The position numbers and the translations under genes were made by a program. From positions 60,132 through 124,131 of the forward strand of contig DATGID010000069.1 in assembly GCA_035307385.1 (NCBI GenBank): 64,000 bases of DNA, in the 5' to 3' direction. Positions 1-8,564 of this stretch are shown here, in pieces (position 1 is the stretch's first letter; every line of letters begins with the position of its first letter). The notes under the pieces are model-generated. The model was not told the DNA's origin, ran no database searches, and saw only the letters and a program-made list of their open reading frames with translations. Source of the stretch: DATBHW01 sp035307385 (GTDB lineage: Bacteria; Chloroflexota; Ktedonobacteria; Ktedonobacterales; DATBGS01).

Positions 1-98
1 GTTGCACCGGCAACACTGGCGGATCGTTTGAAACGTGGGACCCCGTGTAGTTGCACTGACAACCTGGTAGATCATTTGAAACATGGGATTGAGGATGG
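1..98. repeat. Two imperfect tandem repeats of about 49 bp at the window edge
   Basis: The first 40 bases, beginning GTTGCAC and ending TTGAAACGTGGGA, recur from position 50 as a copy that begins GTTGCAC and ends TTGAAACATGGGA. The copies differ by about eight substitutions and a one-base indel. The first copy starts at base 1, so more copies may lie outside the window. The 49-bp period is too short for a normal CRISPR array and there is no distinct spacer. Nothing else supportable lies between 99 and the gene at 348; two short open frames there have no ribosome binding site. Confidence 0.55.
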
Positions 99-347
99 TT
101 TATCATCCAGTTTGTTAGGAGCAAGGAACGACCCGCATTTCTATGCTTGTACCATTATAGCTATAAGCCATCTGAGGACCGCTTATTGGCGTATCCTGAA
201 AGCAGTGCGATAGCCATGGAGGTGCTGAGAAAAAATGCGGCAACCGGAGTTGCGAAATACTTTTGCTTGATCCCCGAGGCAGGGAACTTCTACAGAAAAA
301 GCAACATCTTTTCTAAAGACGCTGCATTCAGAAAGGAGAGCTAGCAG

Positions 348-863
348 ATGTCACGGTTCAGAATTTCTGGCGGCATCGTCGTCTTTCTTGCCCTCATCAT
401 TGTGGGGGTCGGATTCCTGGGAGGGTCTGCGGTGGCTAACTCCAAGCCCCCCGCGCCACCACCGACACATAAGCCTTTCCAAATTAGTCAAACCTATCTT
501 CCTGGCTCCCCAGGGATAAAGCTCCGCACAGCGCCGAATACATCAGGACCAGCGTTCACACAGGCTGATGTAACTACCTATTTCCAAAAGCATGGGTTCT
601 TGCCGCTTGCGCCAGGGGCACACCTCCAAATCTTGAGCATTCAGTTTGTGTCTGCAAAGCAAGCGAGCGATCTCATGGCAGGAGAAAGTGTGGGCCGCCC
701 TGATAACTATCTCGTCTGCTTCGTCAAAGTCAAGGGGCCATTTCTCACCTCAACGTTACATGTTCCACCCGGTGCCAATCTACCACCCACAGCAGAATAT
801 GGACACGATGTCTTTGATGCGCACACCGGCAACGAACTCGTGTGGGGTGTCAACTTCTCATAA
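348..863 (+). CDS. Secreted or membrane-anchored hypothetical protein
   Basis: 171 residues, not recognised. The N-terminus has a basic start (MSRFRIS) followed by a hydrophobic stretch at about 8-30 that reads as a signal peptide or single membrane anchor. A Pro-rich segment (about 33-42) leads into a soluble region with many Thr, Pro and Gly. The start is chosen because AAAGGAGAG lies 7-9 bases upstream of ATG. The gene stands alone. A strong hairpin with a T-run follows at 945-995. The protein probably faces the cell exterior; its function is unknown. Confidence 0.6.
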   Translation: MSRFRISGGIVVFLALIIVGVGFLGGSAVANSKPPAPPPTHKPFQISQTYLPGSPGIKLRTAPNTSGPAFTQADVTTYFQKHGFLPLAPGAHLQILSIQFVSAKQASDLMAGESVGRPDNYLVCFVKVKGPFLTSTLHVPPGANLPPTAEYGHDVFDAHTGNELVWGVNFS

Positions 864-944
864 ATGATCTTTTCTGCTGCCTGCTTTCATGCCATAAAGA
901 GCGGTGCTAGAGCGTTTCCATGCTAAGGCCGCTCATAAGCCGGG

Positions 945-995
945 TGCCGTCAGCGCGAGGAGCTAAGTGCTCCTCGCGCTGACGGCACTCTTTTT
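945..995 (+). terminator. Strong intrinsic terminator, one arm inside the neighbouring gene
   Basis: A perfect 19-bp stem pairs 945-963 with 969-987 around a 5-base loop, followed by CTCTTTTT. It would end transcription of the gene at 348-863. The right arm is also the last codons of the convergent gene at 963-3365, so the terminator is embedded in coding sequence. Confidence 0.85.
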
Positions 996-3365
996 GCGGG
1001 CAGCGGCAGGCGCGGGGCGCTCGTCAGGGTCGTCAGGTTCCTGAAGGCCGCCGCCGAACTTGACGGCCACGCCCAGCTTTTTGAGCGCTCGGTGCAGGTC
1101 GCGCAGGTTGGTTTCGCCTGGCGCTGCCAGCGCGCACGGGCCAAGCCGCCGCAAGCCCAGGGCCGCCAGCTTGCCGGAGTTTGCCAGTTCGTTGACCAGC
1201 GTCTCATCACTGACTTCCAGCAAAATGACCTGTTTGACGCGCACCTCTTTGTACTGCCGTGCCCAATCGCGCAGCGTGTAGGCAATGTTTTGAGGCAGAC
1301 CTTTCTGGCTCTGCTGTTCCAGGGAGGCCAGGAGGTCATCCAGCGCGAGGCCCCCGGCCAGCCCGCGCAGCAGCGCCTCGCGGGTGAGGGTGAAGCGGCT
1401 GACTCGCCCGATGCGCTCTGGAACGGCGTAGCGCGGCAGGTGATAGAGGACGGGCATGCACGGTTCCATGACCAGCACTTCAAAATTGGGCTGGACGATC
1501 AGCGGCTGGGATGAGCAGTCTTTTAGCATATCAGGAATGGTGCAAGAGAGGTCGCTGCTGTTGACAGCCGGAAACTCGCCGGGCGTCTCGGTCTGCTCTG
1601 AGACGGGTGTGCCCACGCCCAGCGCCGCCGCGCCAAGCTCAGTGAGCATAAAGGTGTCGGGGTTGATGACCTCGTTGAGTCCTGGCGCGGTTTCGCGCTG
1701 ATAGCCCAGTGCCACCAGGCCCATTTCCGCCAGCGAAGAACGCACGATGCCCGCGATGACTTCGCCATCGGTCTGGTCCCAGCGCTCGCGCAGTTGATCG
1801 GCCAGCTTAAAGCCTGCCTCCCCGGCGAAGCGCTGCACAGGGCGCAGCACAAAGGGATCGTCACCCTTGATGGTGTCGCGCAGCGATGCCAGGCTATACC
1901 AGACGCCCGGCTCGCAGCCGCGCAGCGCCTTCTGGATGGCGGCCCGCGCCGCGCCCACATCGATGTAATGCGAAAGCCAGCCGCGATAGCCTGCGCCAAG
2001 TTGATCGACCCACCAGCGATCAGTGAGCCAGCGCCGAAAGAGTTTGCGCGCCTGGCCCGCCAGGTCGCACTGCGCCCAGGCTTCCAGCTTTGGCCCTGGC
2101 GCCAGTTGGCCCTTGGCTTCTTCGACGATGCTGTTGGCCTTGGCGCGGCCTTTTGCTGGTTTCGCTGGCTCGGCGGCTTTTTCGGCCAGTGGCACGATGC
2201 TGACCAGCCCCAGTTCGCGCGCTTCCTGCTTGAGCATTTCCAGATAGCCCAGCGCCTGCGTTTCATCGCGAGCCTGGGCGCGCGGCCCGTTCAGCGTGGG
2301 GAGCAGTTTCATGGCGATGCGTTTATGCAACCCATCCGAGCGCGTCAGTTCGATCTCTTGCTGATAGACGGAGGCGACGAACATCGCCAAATCCCAGAGA
2401 AACGACGGATTGGCAGGCGCGGTGCTGCGCGGCTCATCGCAGGGGCGCAGGCCCACCTGCACGCGCGGGCGGGCGGCGTCGCGCCGCAGGTTTTCCAGCG
2501 TTTCGCGGGGAATAAAGAGCAGGCGTTGCCCTTCGCTGAAGGTGTCAAAGGCAATAGCAAACTCTTCTAGCGTGTGCAATGCCGCATTGAGCGTGGGGCC
2601 GTCCAGGCCAGTCAGGCGACGAACCTCGCGCAGAGTCAGGCGGCCATCGCGCTGCATCAAGGTCTCGTAGAGGCCGCGCAGCCCGGACTCCAGGCGACCA
2701 AGGGCATAGCGCACGGCGTCGGCCTGGCAGAGATTGGCGGCCATCGCCTGGCGCACGTCGTTGCGCGAGGAATAGGACTGAACTACAAGGCCATAGCGGC
2801 GGCCAATCTGGTCGAGGTCGCCCTGGCGATAGGGCATCAGGATGTCATCTAGCGTTTTGTCGGCACGGCTGCCCTGCGGCGAGAAAATCTCGCGGCCTGT
2901 TGCGTAGAGCACGGTAGCAATTTCGGTGGGGATATAGACGATTTGCTTGTTTTCAATGGGCTGGTTGGCCGGGCGGTTGAAGGTGTAGCCGAAATAGACG
3001 GCACGCTGTCCGTAAAGTTCGGTGCCCTGCACTCTGGCAATCTCTTCCAAGACCAGGCGGCGGCGCTTGAGTTTTTCCAGCGTGGCTTGCAGGGGCGCTG
3101 GCTCCAGTTTGGTTAGTTCGGGGAGTTGTTCGAGTGGACGCCAGTTGCGCGCCGAGGGGCCAAGGATGGCGTAGAGCACGGCCCGTTCGATTTCATCCAG
3201 GTGTTCCCAGACAAAACGGGCGCTGATGGTATCGCGGATGCCGCTTTCCAGGCGGTTGACTGACCCCATATCGACATCTCTGGGAGGAGGTAGCCCCCAG
3301 AGCGCGGCGATGCTGCGCAGTTCGTCAACATCACGACTTGCCAGAATACCCCCCAGGCTTTGCAT
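963..3365 (-). CDS. Helicase-associated protein with XPB/Ssl2-like C-terminal domain
   Basis: 800 residues. The C-terminal third matches what is known of the helicase C-terminal domain 3 family (XPB/Ssl2-like): it begins near QPLIVQPNFEVLVMEP and includes RFTLTREALLRGL. No Walker A or DEAD/DEAH motor is visible, so this is not a complete helicase. Proteins of this kind occur in Actinobacteria and Chloroflexota and are of unknown role. The start at 3365 is preferred over an upstream codon at 3536 because AGGAGAAGGGG precedes it; it overlaps the end of ispH by 35 bp, which suggests translational coupling. A Lys/Ala-rich linker occurs in the middle. Function in DNA metabolism is an inference. 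Confidence 0.75.
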   Translation of the reverse strand: MQSLGGILASRDVDELRSIAALWGLPPPRDVDMGSVNRLESGIRDTISARFVWEHLDEIERAVLYAILGPSARNWRPLEQLPELTKLEPAPLQATLEKLKRRRLVLEEIARVQGTELYGQRAVYFGYTFNRPANQPIENKQIVYIPTEIATVLYATGREIFSPQGSRADKTLDDILMPYRQGDLDQIGRRYGLVVQSYSSRNDVRQAMAANLCQADAVRYALGRLESGLRGLYETLMQRDGRLTLREVRRLTGLDGPTLNAALHTLEEFAIAFDTFSEGQRLLFIPRETLENLRRDAARPRVQVGLRPCDEPRSTAPANPSFLWDLAMFVASVYQQEIELTRSDGLHKRIAMKLLPTLNGPRAQARDETQALGYLEMLKQEARELGLVSIVPLAEKAAEPAKPAKGRAKANSIVEEAKGQLAPGPKLEAWAQCDLAGQARKLFRRWLTDRWWVDQLGAGYRGWLSHYIDVGAARAAIQKALRGCEPGVWYSLASLRDTIKGDDPFVLRPVQRFAGEAGFKLADQLRERWDQTDGEVIAGIVRSSLAEMGLVALGYQRETAPGLNEVINPDTFMLTELGAAALGVGTPVSEQTETPGEFPAVNSSDLSCTIPDMLKDCSSQPLIVQPNFEVLVMEPCMPVLYHLPRYAVPERIGRVSRFTLTREALLRGLAGGLALDDLLASLEQQSQKGLPQNIAYTLRDWARQYKEVRVKQVILLEVSDETLVNELANSGKLAALGLRRLGPCALAAPGETNLRDLHRALKKLGVAVKFGGGLQEPDDPDERPAPAAARKKSAVSARST

Positions 3366-4260
3366 ATGGCGTCCCCTTCTCCTGTTCGCCGAATTGCTCA
3401 ACGTAGCGGATGACATCGCGTGTAATCTGGCTGGGCGTGGAGGCTCCAGCCGTAATGGCAATCCGCTTCTTGCCCACCAGCCATTCTGGTTGCAGGTCTT
3501 CCAACCGCTCGATGCGCACTGCTGGTGTCCCTGCAATGGTTTCCGAGACCTGCACCAGCCGATTCGTATTGTTGCTGCGCGGGTCGCCTACCACGATGGT
3601 CAGGTCTGCGCCTTGTGCCTGAGCGGCCACTGCTTCCTGGCGCTGCTGTGTCGCCATACAGATGTCGTTATGTACTACGACATGAGGCCAGCGCGCCCTC
3701 ACAGCGTCGATGAGGCGCTGGGTGTCCCATTGGCTCAGGGTGGTCTGGGTGGAAAGGGCCAGTTTGCGCGTTTGCTCTTCGCTGAGGTGGAGGACGTTCA
3801 AATCCTCTTCGGTTTCGATAAGGTGAACCTGGTCTGGCGCTTCGCCAATGACGCCCTCTGGTTCGGGGTGGCCTTTTTTGCCAATATAGATGATATGGTA
3901 GCCCTCGGCTGCCAGTCGCTTGACCAGTTCATGGGTTTTGGCAACATCGGGGCAGGTAGCATCGATGCAGTGCAGGCCGCGCGCCCTTGCGCGTTCCTGC
4001 ACCTGGGGCGAGACCCCATGCGCGGTAAAGATGACCGTTCCACTTTGGACTTGCTCCAGAATGGCGGCGCGGTCCGGGCCATCCAGGCTGATGATGCCCA
4101 GGCTGGTGAGTTCATTGACGGCAAAACGGTTGTGAACGATCAAACCAATAATGTAGATTGGCCGGGGTAAGGTGGCGTCTTTTGCAGCATTGCGCGCAAT
4201 CTGCATCGCGTCCACCACACCATAACAATAGCCTCGTGGCGAGACTTTGACTACTTCCAT
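3331..4260 (-). CDS. ispH: 4-hydroxy-3-methylbut-2-enyl diphosphate reductase
   Basis: 309 residues, the normal length. IspH (LytB) is the last enzyme of the MEP isoprenoid pathway; it uses a 4Fe-4S cluster to reduce HMBPP to IPP and DMAPP in the cytoplasm. The three cluster cysteines are visible: GYCYGV near residue 12, the Cys of DATCPDVAKTHE near 100, and NDICMATQQRQ near 195. The SNNTNRL substrate-binding segment is also present. The gene is followed, with a 35-bp overlap, by the helicase-associated protein on the same strand. AAGGGG lies about 11 bases upstream of the start. No other MEP gene is in the window. Confidence 0.95.
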   Translation of the reverse strand: MEVVKVSPRGYCYGVVDAMQIARNAAKDATLPRPIYIIGLIVHNRFAVNELTSLGIISLDGPDRAAILEQVQSGTVIFTAHGVSPQVQERARARGLHCIDATCPDVAKTHELVKRLAAEGYHIIYIGKKGHPEPEGVIGEAPDQVHLIETEEDLNVLHLSEEQTRKLALSTQTTLSQWDTQRLIDAVRARWPHVVVHNDICMATQQRQEAVAAQAQGADLTIVVGDPRSNNTNRLVQVSETIAGTPAVRIERLEDLQPEWLVGKKRIAITAGASTPSQITRDVIRYVEQFGEQEKGTPYAKPGGYSGKS

Positions 4261-4326
4261 TCTCGAGCCAGCCCCTTGTCTTGTGAACCGACCTGGACAC
4301 AGGCGCCCCGGCTGGCGTGCCTGCGC

Positions 4327-4569
4327 TCAGCGCTGTTCATCGCCGAGTGCATTAGCGGCTTCGCGCTGTATCTGCCGCTGCGCCTGAAGAAACACATGCT
4401 CAAGTGTTGTCGCATCCATAAAGACGATCAGCGCCTCAACGCCGTCATCTGATTCATCATATACAGTAGAGTGGCTGTCCACTCCTTGCCCGGAGATGCC
4501 CAGCAGCTTTTCTGCGACGGCAATTTCGGCCTGGGCGTTCAGTTCCTCTGCGTTGATAAGGTGTGTCAT
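4327..4569 (-). CDS. Small acidic hypothetical protein
   Basis: 80 residues, not recognised. The start at 4569 (MTHLINAEE) is chosen because GAGGGAG lies 6 bases upstream; an upstream in-frame start at 4605 lacks such a site. The protein is acidic and predicted mostly helical, with a central strand-like segment (EALIVFMDATTLEHVFL). It lies just upstream of ispH on the same strand and may be cotranscribed with it. No motif allows a functional call. Confidence 0.55.
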   Translation of the reverse strand: MTHLINAEELNAQAEIAVAEKLLGISGQGVDSHSTVYDESDDGVEALIVFMDATTLEHVFLQAQRQIQREAANALGDEQR

Positions 4570-5006
4570 CTTACTCCCTCTATTGTACAACAAGTTACGG
4601 AACAATGTCGTGTCTGTCTGTAGTCCTGCCGAAGCTCATCCGAAAAGATAGTATAGGCTTTCTTGCTCGTCTGTTTCTTCTCCCCATACTTTTAGGCTAG
4701 TACCGGCACAGGTGTCTGGCCTGGTATTCCTCTGTGCATTTTGGCTGCCATGCCTCTTTGGTATAGAACAAAAGTTCTATATTGTCAAGAAGGAAGAGGC
4801 GATAGGCGCTCCTGGCGAGGCCGCTGCTGGCCTCCGCTGCGCCCTGATGTGTGCCATCCTCTGCCTGAAGGTGTGCGAACGCGGCTGCGCTTTTTGCCGC
4901 AGCCTGGGCGGCTGGCACGCGGTCTCTTGCGCGGGGCCAGCACTTCAGTTATCATACCTTCAGCATGCGATATGCTCGAGTTTCTTTGCAGAGGTGCGCC
5001 TGTATC
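4570..5006. other. Intergenic region without a recognised gene
   Basis: This stretch separates the divergent small gene (start 4569) and the GNAT gene (start 5007), so both promoters should lie here. Open frames in it are shadows without ribosome binding sites. No confident promoter pair could be picked. TGTACAAT occurs at the left end but is too close to the start codon to serve as a -10. Confidence 0.4.
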
Positions 5007-5945
5007 ATGCCAGCTATTCAGATTCTTCGTGCCAGCGAGTATACCATCGATAAGCTGGCAATGGCTTTTAATCGCGGCTTTGAGCAGTATGTGGTGCCGC
5101 TCGAACTGACGCCAGAGGCGATGGCCGAGCGTGTAGCTTATCAAGATGTGCTGTTGGAAGCCTCTTTTGTGTTGCAGGATGAAAGCGGTCCTGCTGGAGT
5201 GGCGTTGCTGAGCGTGCGCGGCGAACGCTGCTGGTGCTGCGCGTTGGGCGTGGCGGCGACGGCTCGCGGCGGCGGCTATGGGCGCACGCTCATGCAGCGG
5301 CTGATTGAGGAGGCACGCCAGCGGAAGCTGAAGGAGATGTGGCTGGAGGTCTATACGCAGAATACGGTGGCGTTTCAGCTCTACCAAAGCCTGGGCTTCC
5401 GTGTTGACCGCGAACTGACCGATTATGCCGGGCCGCTGGCGCATGGTGTGGCGCAGCGCGCCTTTACCGGACCGCTGATGTTGCCCGGCCTGAGCGATGA
5501 GGGCGCAGGGGAAGAGGCGACGCCTGCCGAACAGATGCCCACGGCGATGGAGGCGACGGCAGCGCTGCCGTTCTATGAAGACATGCGCCTGGTGCGGCCT
5601 TCCTGGGAGTTCGAGCAGCCTGTGCTGACGCGCCTGGCTGCTGCCGGGCGTCTGCGGGCACTGGCAATTCCAGGGGAAGATACCGACGCTGGGCCTGCCG
5701 CGCTGCTTTTCAGCGAGCCTCGGCCCGATGAGGTGCGGCTGCTGGGCTTTGGCGCGCGCCCAGGGGCGGATGTGACCGGCGGGCTGGAACTGGCAACGCT
5801 CTTGCTGAGAGCGGTTGCCCAGGAGCATCCCGGCGTGCCTTTTAGCGCCGAAGAGATTCCGCCTGGCAATCCGCTTGGCCCGGTGCTGGAGGCAGCAGGG
5901 TGCCCGGTGGCGCACCGACTGTTTGAGATGACGCTGGCGCTTTAG
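5007..5945 (+). CDS. Protein with tandem GNAT acetyltransferase-like domains
   Basis: 312 residues from the chosen ATG at 5007 (MPAIQILRASEY). The first half is a typical GNAT fold: strand GVALLSVRGERCW, then the acetyl-CoA-binding ARGGGYGRTLMQRLIEEA (motif A, R/QxxGxG/A form), then NTVAFQLYQSLGF (motif B). The second half, from about residue 175, repeats a degenerate GNAT-like pattern without a clear CoA loop. Family knowledge supports N-acetyltransfer; the substrate is unknown. The ribosome binding site is weak. The next gene starts 22 bp downstream on the same strand, so they may form an operon. Confidence 0.75.
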   Translation: MPAIQILRASEYTIDKLAMAFNRGFEQYVVPLELTPEAMAERVAYQDVLLEASFVLQDESGPAGVALLSVRGERCWCCALGVAATARGGGYGRTLMQRLIEEARQRKLKEMWLEVYTQNTVAFQLYQSLGFRVDRELTDYAGPLAHGVAQRAFTGPLMLPGLSDEGAGEEATPAEQMPTAMEATAALPFYEDMRLVRPSWEFEQPVLTRLAAAGRLRALAIPGEDTDAGPAALLFSEPRPDEVRLLGFGARPGADVTGGLELATLLLRAVAQEHPGVPFSAEEIPPGNPLGPVLEAAGCPVAHRLFEMTLAL

Positions 5946-5967
5946 GGCGCCTGGTAAGGGACCAGCG

Positions 5968-7011
5968 ATGACGAGAAAAAACGAGAAGTTACCAGAGGTC
6001 GAAGCGTTCGAGCAGGCATTTGATCGGCCCGCGTCGCGCGCTTCCTCTTCGTTCTCTCGTTCACAGATACAGCCAGCCCCCGCTGCTGCTGCCCGTACGG
6101 CGGCGGGCCAGGTGTCCGGTGCAAGCGCAAAGCTGCGCGCCTATGCGTCGTCCAGTTCGTCGTGGTCGCCCTCCCCGGGTCAGCCTCCCAGGCGCAGCGG
6201 CATACCAGGCCAGGGCTTATCTCCCCGACGCTACCAGGATGACGAGGATGATGAGGATGAATGGGAGCCCTGGTCGGCGCGTAACCGGGCCGCGCCTCCG
6301 CCACCTGCCAGGAATGATGGCTTTTCGAGCGTGCTGGGGCGATTGGCGCTGATCATTGTGGCGCTGATTGCGGCCTATTCGCTGCAATCGCACAGCCGCC
6401 GCCAATATGTGCCAGGGACGATTGACGGCGCGACCGTGAGCAATATCAGCTATAACGCTGGCTGGCCGCTGGCCTACGCGCATGTCAATGCTCAGCAAGT
6501 GCCGCTGAGCCAGGTGGACCCAACGCCTGCTTTTCACTATATCAGCCTGCCCTTGCTGGCGGCGGACGTGGTGCTGCTGGCGGTGCCGCTCTGGCTGCTG
6601 CTCGAGGCCGTCTGGGTGCTCTGGGTTTTTGTCCTGGAGCGCTTCGGGCCGCGCCGCCTGTGGACTCGCCTGATCGCCCTGGGATTTACCGCGCTGCCCG
6701 CCACGCTCTGGATGGCGGGAGCGCTGGCGGCGGGCATCTTCCTGGGCTTTAACGATGGCAGTTTTTCCGCGTTCCCCAAGTATCTTTTGCCGGTGCTGAT
6801 TCCGGCTGCCCCCGGCTTCGGGCTGGCGGCGGCGATCTCGCTGGTGCTGGGCGTGCCTGCGTCGCTCTGGCGTCTGGATTTCGGAGTGTTCCTGCTGACA
6901 CTGGCGCTGCCGCTGGCCTTGCTGACGATTGTGCTGTATTGGGTCTTCTGCCTGATTGGGCGCGGTGTGCGCAAGGTCTTCAGGGGCGAGCCGGAGGAGC
7001 CAGAGGAATAA
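5968..7011 (+). CDS. Polytopic membrane protein with disordered N-terminus
   Basis: 347 residues, not recognised. Residues 1-115 are low-complexity (Ser/Pro/Arg-rich, then an Asp/Glu run). A hydrophobic segment near 120-135 (LALIIVALIAAYSL) is followed by a short extracellular-looking part and about four more membrane segments (ADVVLLAVPLWLLLE, LIALGFTALPATLW, GFGLAAAISLVLG, FLLTLALPLALLTIVLYW). It ends with a charged tail (GEPEEPEE). GGGA lies upstream of the ATG. It follows the GNAT gene closely and converges with the gene ending at 7027. Confidence 0.6.
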   Translation: MTRKNEKLPEVEAFEQAFDRPASRASSSFSRSQIQPAPAAAARTAAGQVSGASAKLRAYASSSSSWSPSPGQPPRRSGIPGQGLSPRRYQDDEDDEDEWEPWSARNRAAPPPPARNDGFSSVLGRLALIIVALIAAYSLQSHSRRQYVPGTIDGATVSNISYNAGWPLAYAHVNAQQVPLSQVDPTPAFHYISLPLLAADVVLLAVPLWLLLEAVWVLWVFVLERFGPRRLWTRLIALGFTALPATLWMAGALAAGIFLGFNDGSFSAFPKYLLPVLIPAAPGFGLAAAISLVLGVPASLWRLDFGVFLLTLALPLALLTIVLYWVFCLIGRGVRKVFRGEPEEPEE

Positions 7012-7026
7012 TACCCCGAGAGCGTA

Positions 7027-7545
7027 TCACTCCTCTGAAGCAGGCTGCGGAGGCTCCAGGTGCTTGATGAGTTTTTCCAGGGCATACTTGAGCGCGCCGA
7101 GCAGATGCCGATCCATGCCGACATACATCCCGAAGGGCTGCTGAGGCGTAGATTCGCCAATGTGCCAGACATAGAACGGCTGGCCGCTGTCGTCAACCTC
7201 CGGGTAGATGATGATCGGGATGGATAAGGTGGCAAACATTTCGGTGAGCGCTTGCTCGAGTTCGGCGATGTTGGCAACGCTGTCGTGGTCTTCTGTGGGT
7301 TGCCCATTGCCGATGAGGATGTTGCCCGGCCAGATGAGGTCTGGAGCCTGCCCGCTCTCTTCCGACTGCACGACGTAACGCACGGAACGCGGCTGCCCCT
7401 CCTGCTCGGTGGGAGCGCATATCCAGATGATCGTGCCCCTGCGCACCTGCCCTTCAACGCTGTAGCGAATGTAGTCGCCGACCCGATGTTCGGCATGGCT
7501 GGCGGCAACTCCCCAGGTCTCTTCTAATTGATTGTGCGCGGCCAT
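7027..7545 (-). CDS. Hypothetical cytoplasmic protein
   Basis: 172 residues. The start at 7545 (MAAHNQLEETWG) is supported by GGAGGG 8 bases upstream; the longer frame to 7650 has no such site. The first half carries a beta-rich stretch (VGDYIRYSVEGQVRRGTIIWI) resembling a small barrel, and the second half has two helices (LEQALTEMF and ALKYALEKLIKHL). No known motif was recognised. The gene converges with the membrane protein ending at 7011. Confidence 0.6.
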   Translation of the reverse strand: MAAHNQLEETWGVAASHAEHRVGDYIRYSVEGQVRRGTIIWICAPTEQEGQPRSVRYVVQSEESGQAPDLIWPGNILIGNGQPTEDHDSVANIAELEQALTEMFATLSIPIIIYPEVDDSGQPFYVWHIGESTPQQPFGMYVGMDRHLLGALKYALEKLIKHLEPPQPASEE

Positions 7546-7734
7546 CTCTTTTCCCTCCCTCGTTCTCAACAAGCCTTCTGCCGAAAGATGCAGGTCTTGT
7601 TGTCTTTCCCTACAACGTCCGGTGGTTTTTAGATTACAGGATGGTGGCAAGAGGTTTCAGACGATATGCAGGTCGGCAACGGCCAGGTGAGCGTGCCGGG
7701 AGAGTCGCTTCAGGCACGTTCACCCGGGCGCTTG

Positions 7735-8181
7735 TTAGCTGGCCTGAAGGATCAGGCGCTGAAACTCGGCCAGGGCGGTGGCTTCGCCGATGTGCCGCGC
7801 CAGCGCCAGATAGAGCCGCCGCAGATACACCCCCTGAACTAGCAGCAGATTGTTGCGTGTGGCCGGGAGAATGCTGGCCTGCGGCGCTTCCACCACGCGC
7901 CGCGCAACTTCCATTTCTACGAAGGCGAGCAGCAGGATACTGCGCGGCGTGGCCCGCGCAAGCTGGGCATCGTCGGGGCGCTGGCGGTGTACGCTCTGGA
8001 TGGCTTCGTTGCCATCGAAGTGGACAGGCTGCCGCCAGGCGCGGATGATGGCCCAGCGCAGCGGCTCCGGCAGGTCTTGCGTGAGCAGACGCAGCCCGCC
8101 CTCGCGGCGCAAGGGGTTGGTGTGGATGTAGCGACCAGAAGGATACGATGGGGCTTTGGGTTGGCCCATGAGGAATGCCAT
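7735..8181 (-). CDS. Hypothetical protein behind a long structured leader
   Basis: 148 residues, not recognised. It is basic, mostly helical and contains no membrane segment; the core is LRWAIIRAWRQP followed by a helical half with RSILLLAFVEMEVARRV and YLRRLYLALARHIGEA. AAAGGAG lies 9 bases upstream of the ATG. A near-perfect sigma-A promoter at 8508-8536 puts the likely transcript start about 320 nt upstream, and the leader contains a 12-bp perfect hairpin at 8275-8302. This suggests post-transcriptional control. Confidence 0.6.
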   Translation of the reverse strand: MAFLMGQPKAPSYPSGRYIHTNPLRREGGLRLLTQDLPEPLRWAIIRAWRQPVHFDGNEAIQSVHRQRPDDAQLARATPRSILLLAFVEMEVARRVVEAPQASILPATRNNLLLVQGVYLRRLYLALARHIGEATALAEFQRLILQAS

Positions 8182-8507
8182 ACGGGGATGCTCCTTTCGG
8201 CTCCTTGAGCAAACGACTCAATATGCCGAAACGGCCCCCACCTGGCGCTGACGCTGACACGAGCTTGCCGGGAAAGCGGCGAAAGCATCCGCTTTCGCCG
8301 CTGCCGACAAGTGGCAAGCCCAGCCTTGTTCCAGGAGAGGGCCGTTGAGCAATCTACCAACTAGGCAAAATATCCGGTGATAGAATGCCCCAGCCCCATT
8401 CCTGGCGCGTCCAGGTCTGGGGGAATGGCGCGGCGGTGACCAACTCATCGCCACGTCATGCCGTTCCAGCACAACTCGTCACGAGTAGATGTGTTCCGAG
8501 CAAGAAA
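8182..8507 (-). promoter_or_regulatory. Long structured 5' leader (candidate cis-acting RNA)
   Basis: Between the promoter at 8508-8536 and the start codon at 8181 lie about 320 nt without a credible gene. The most striking element is a perfect 12-bp stem with a 4-base loop at 8275-8302 (arm AGCGGCGAAAGC), enclosed by a second CTTGCC/GGCAAG pair. Further upstream CCATTCC at 8394-8400 can pair with its complement near 8421-8427. No known riboswitch consensus was recognised. Confidence 0.5.
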
Positions 8508-8536
8508 AGTATACCAGCTTGCCTTGGCCCTGTCAA
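8508..8536 (-). promoter_or_regulatory. Sigma-A type promoter for the 7735-8181 gene
   Basis: On the minus strand TTGACA (8531-8536) is separated by 17 bp from TATACT (8508-8513). The match to the -35 is perfect and to the -10 five of six. Confidence 0.8.
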
Positions 8537-8564
8537 GCGGCGTAGGAAAGCTGGTACTGACCCC

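Noticed and set aside
1..98. CRISPR array at the window start
   Set aside because: Only two copies, 49-bp period, diverged along the full unit and no spacer of distinct sequence.
950..1483. Long open frames antisense to the helicase-associated, IspH, HutH, Lon and ClpB genes
   Set aside because: They follow the GC-rich codon structure of the real genes, have no ribosome binding sites and encode low-complexity Arg/Ala/Ser-rich sequences.
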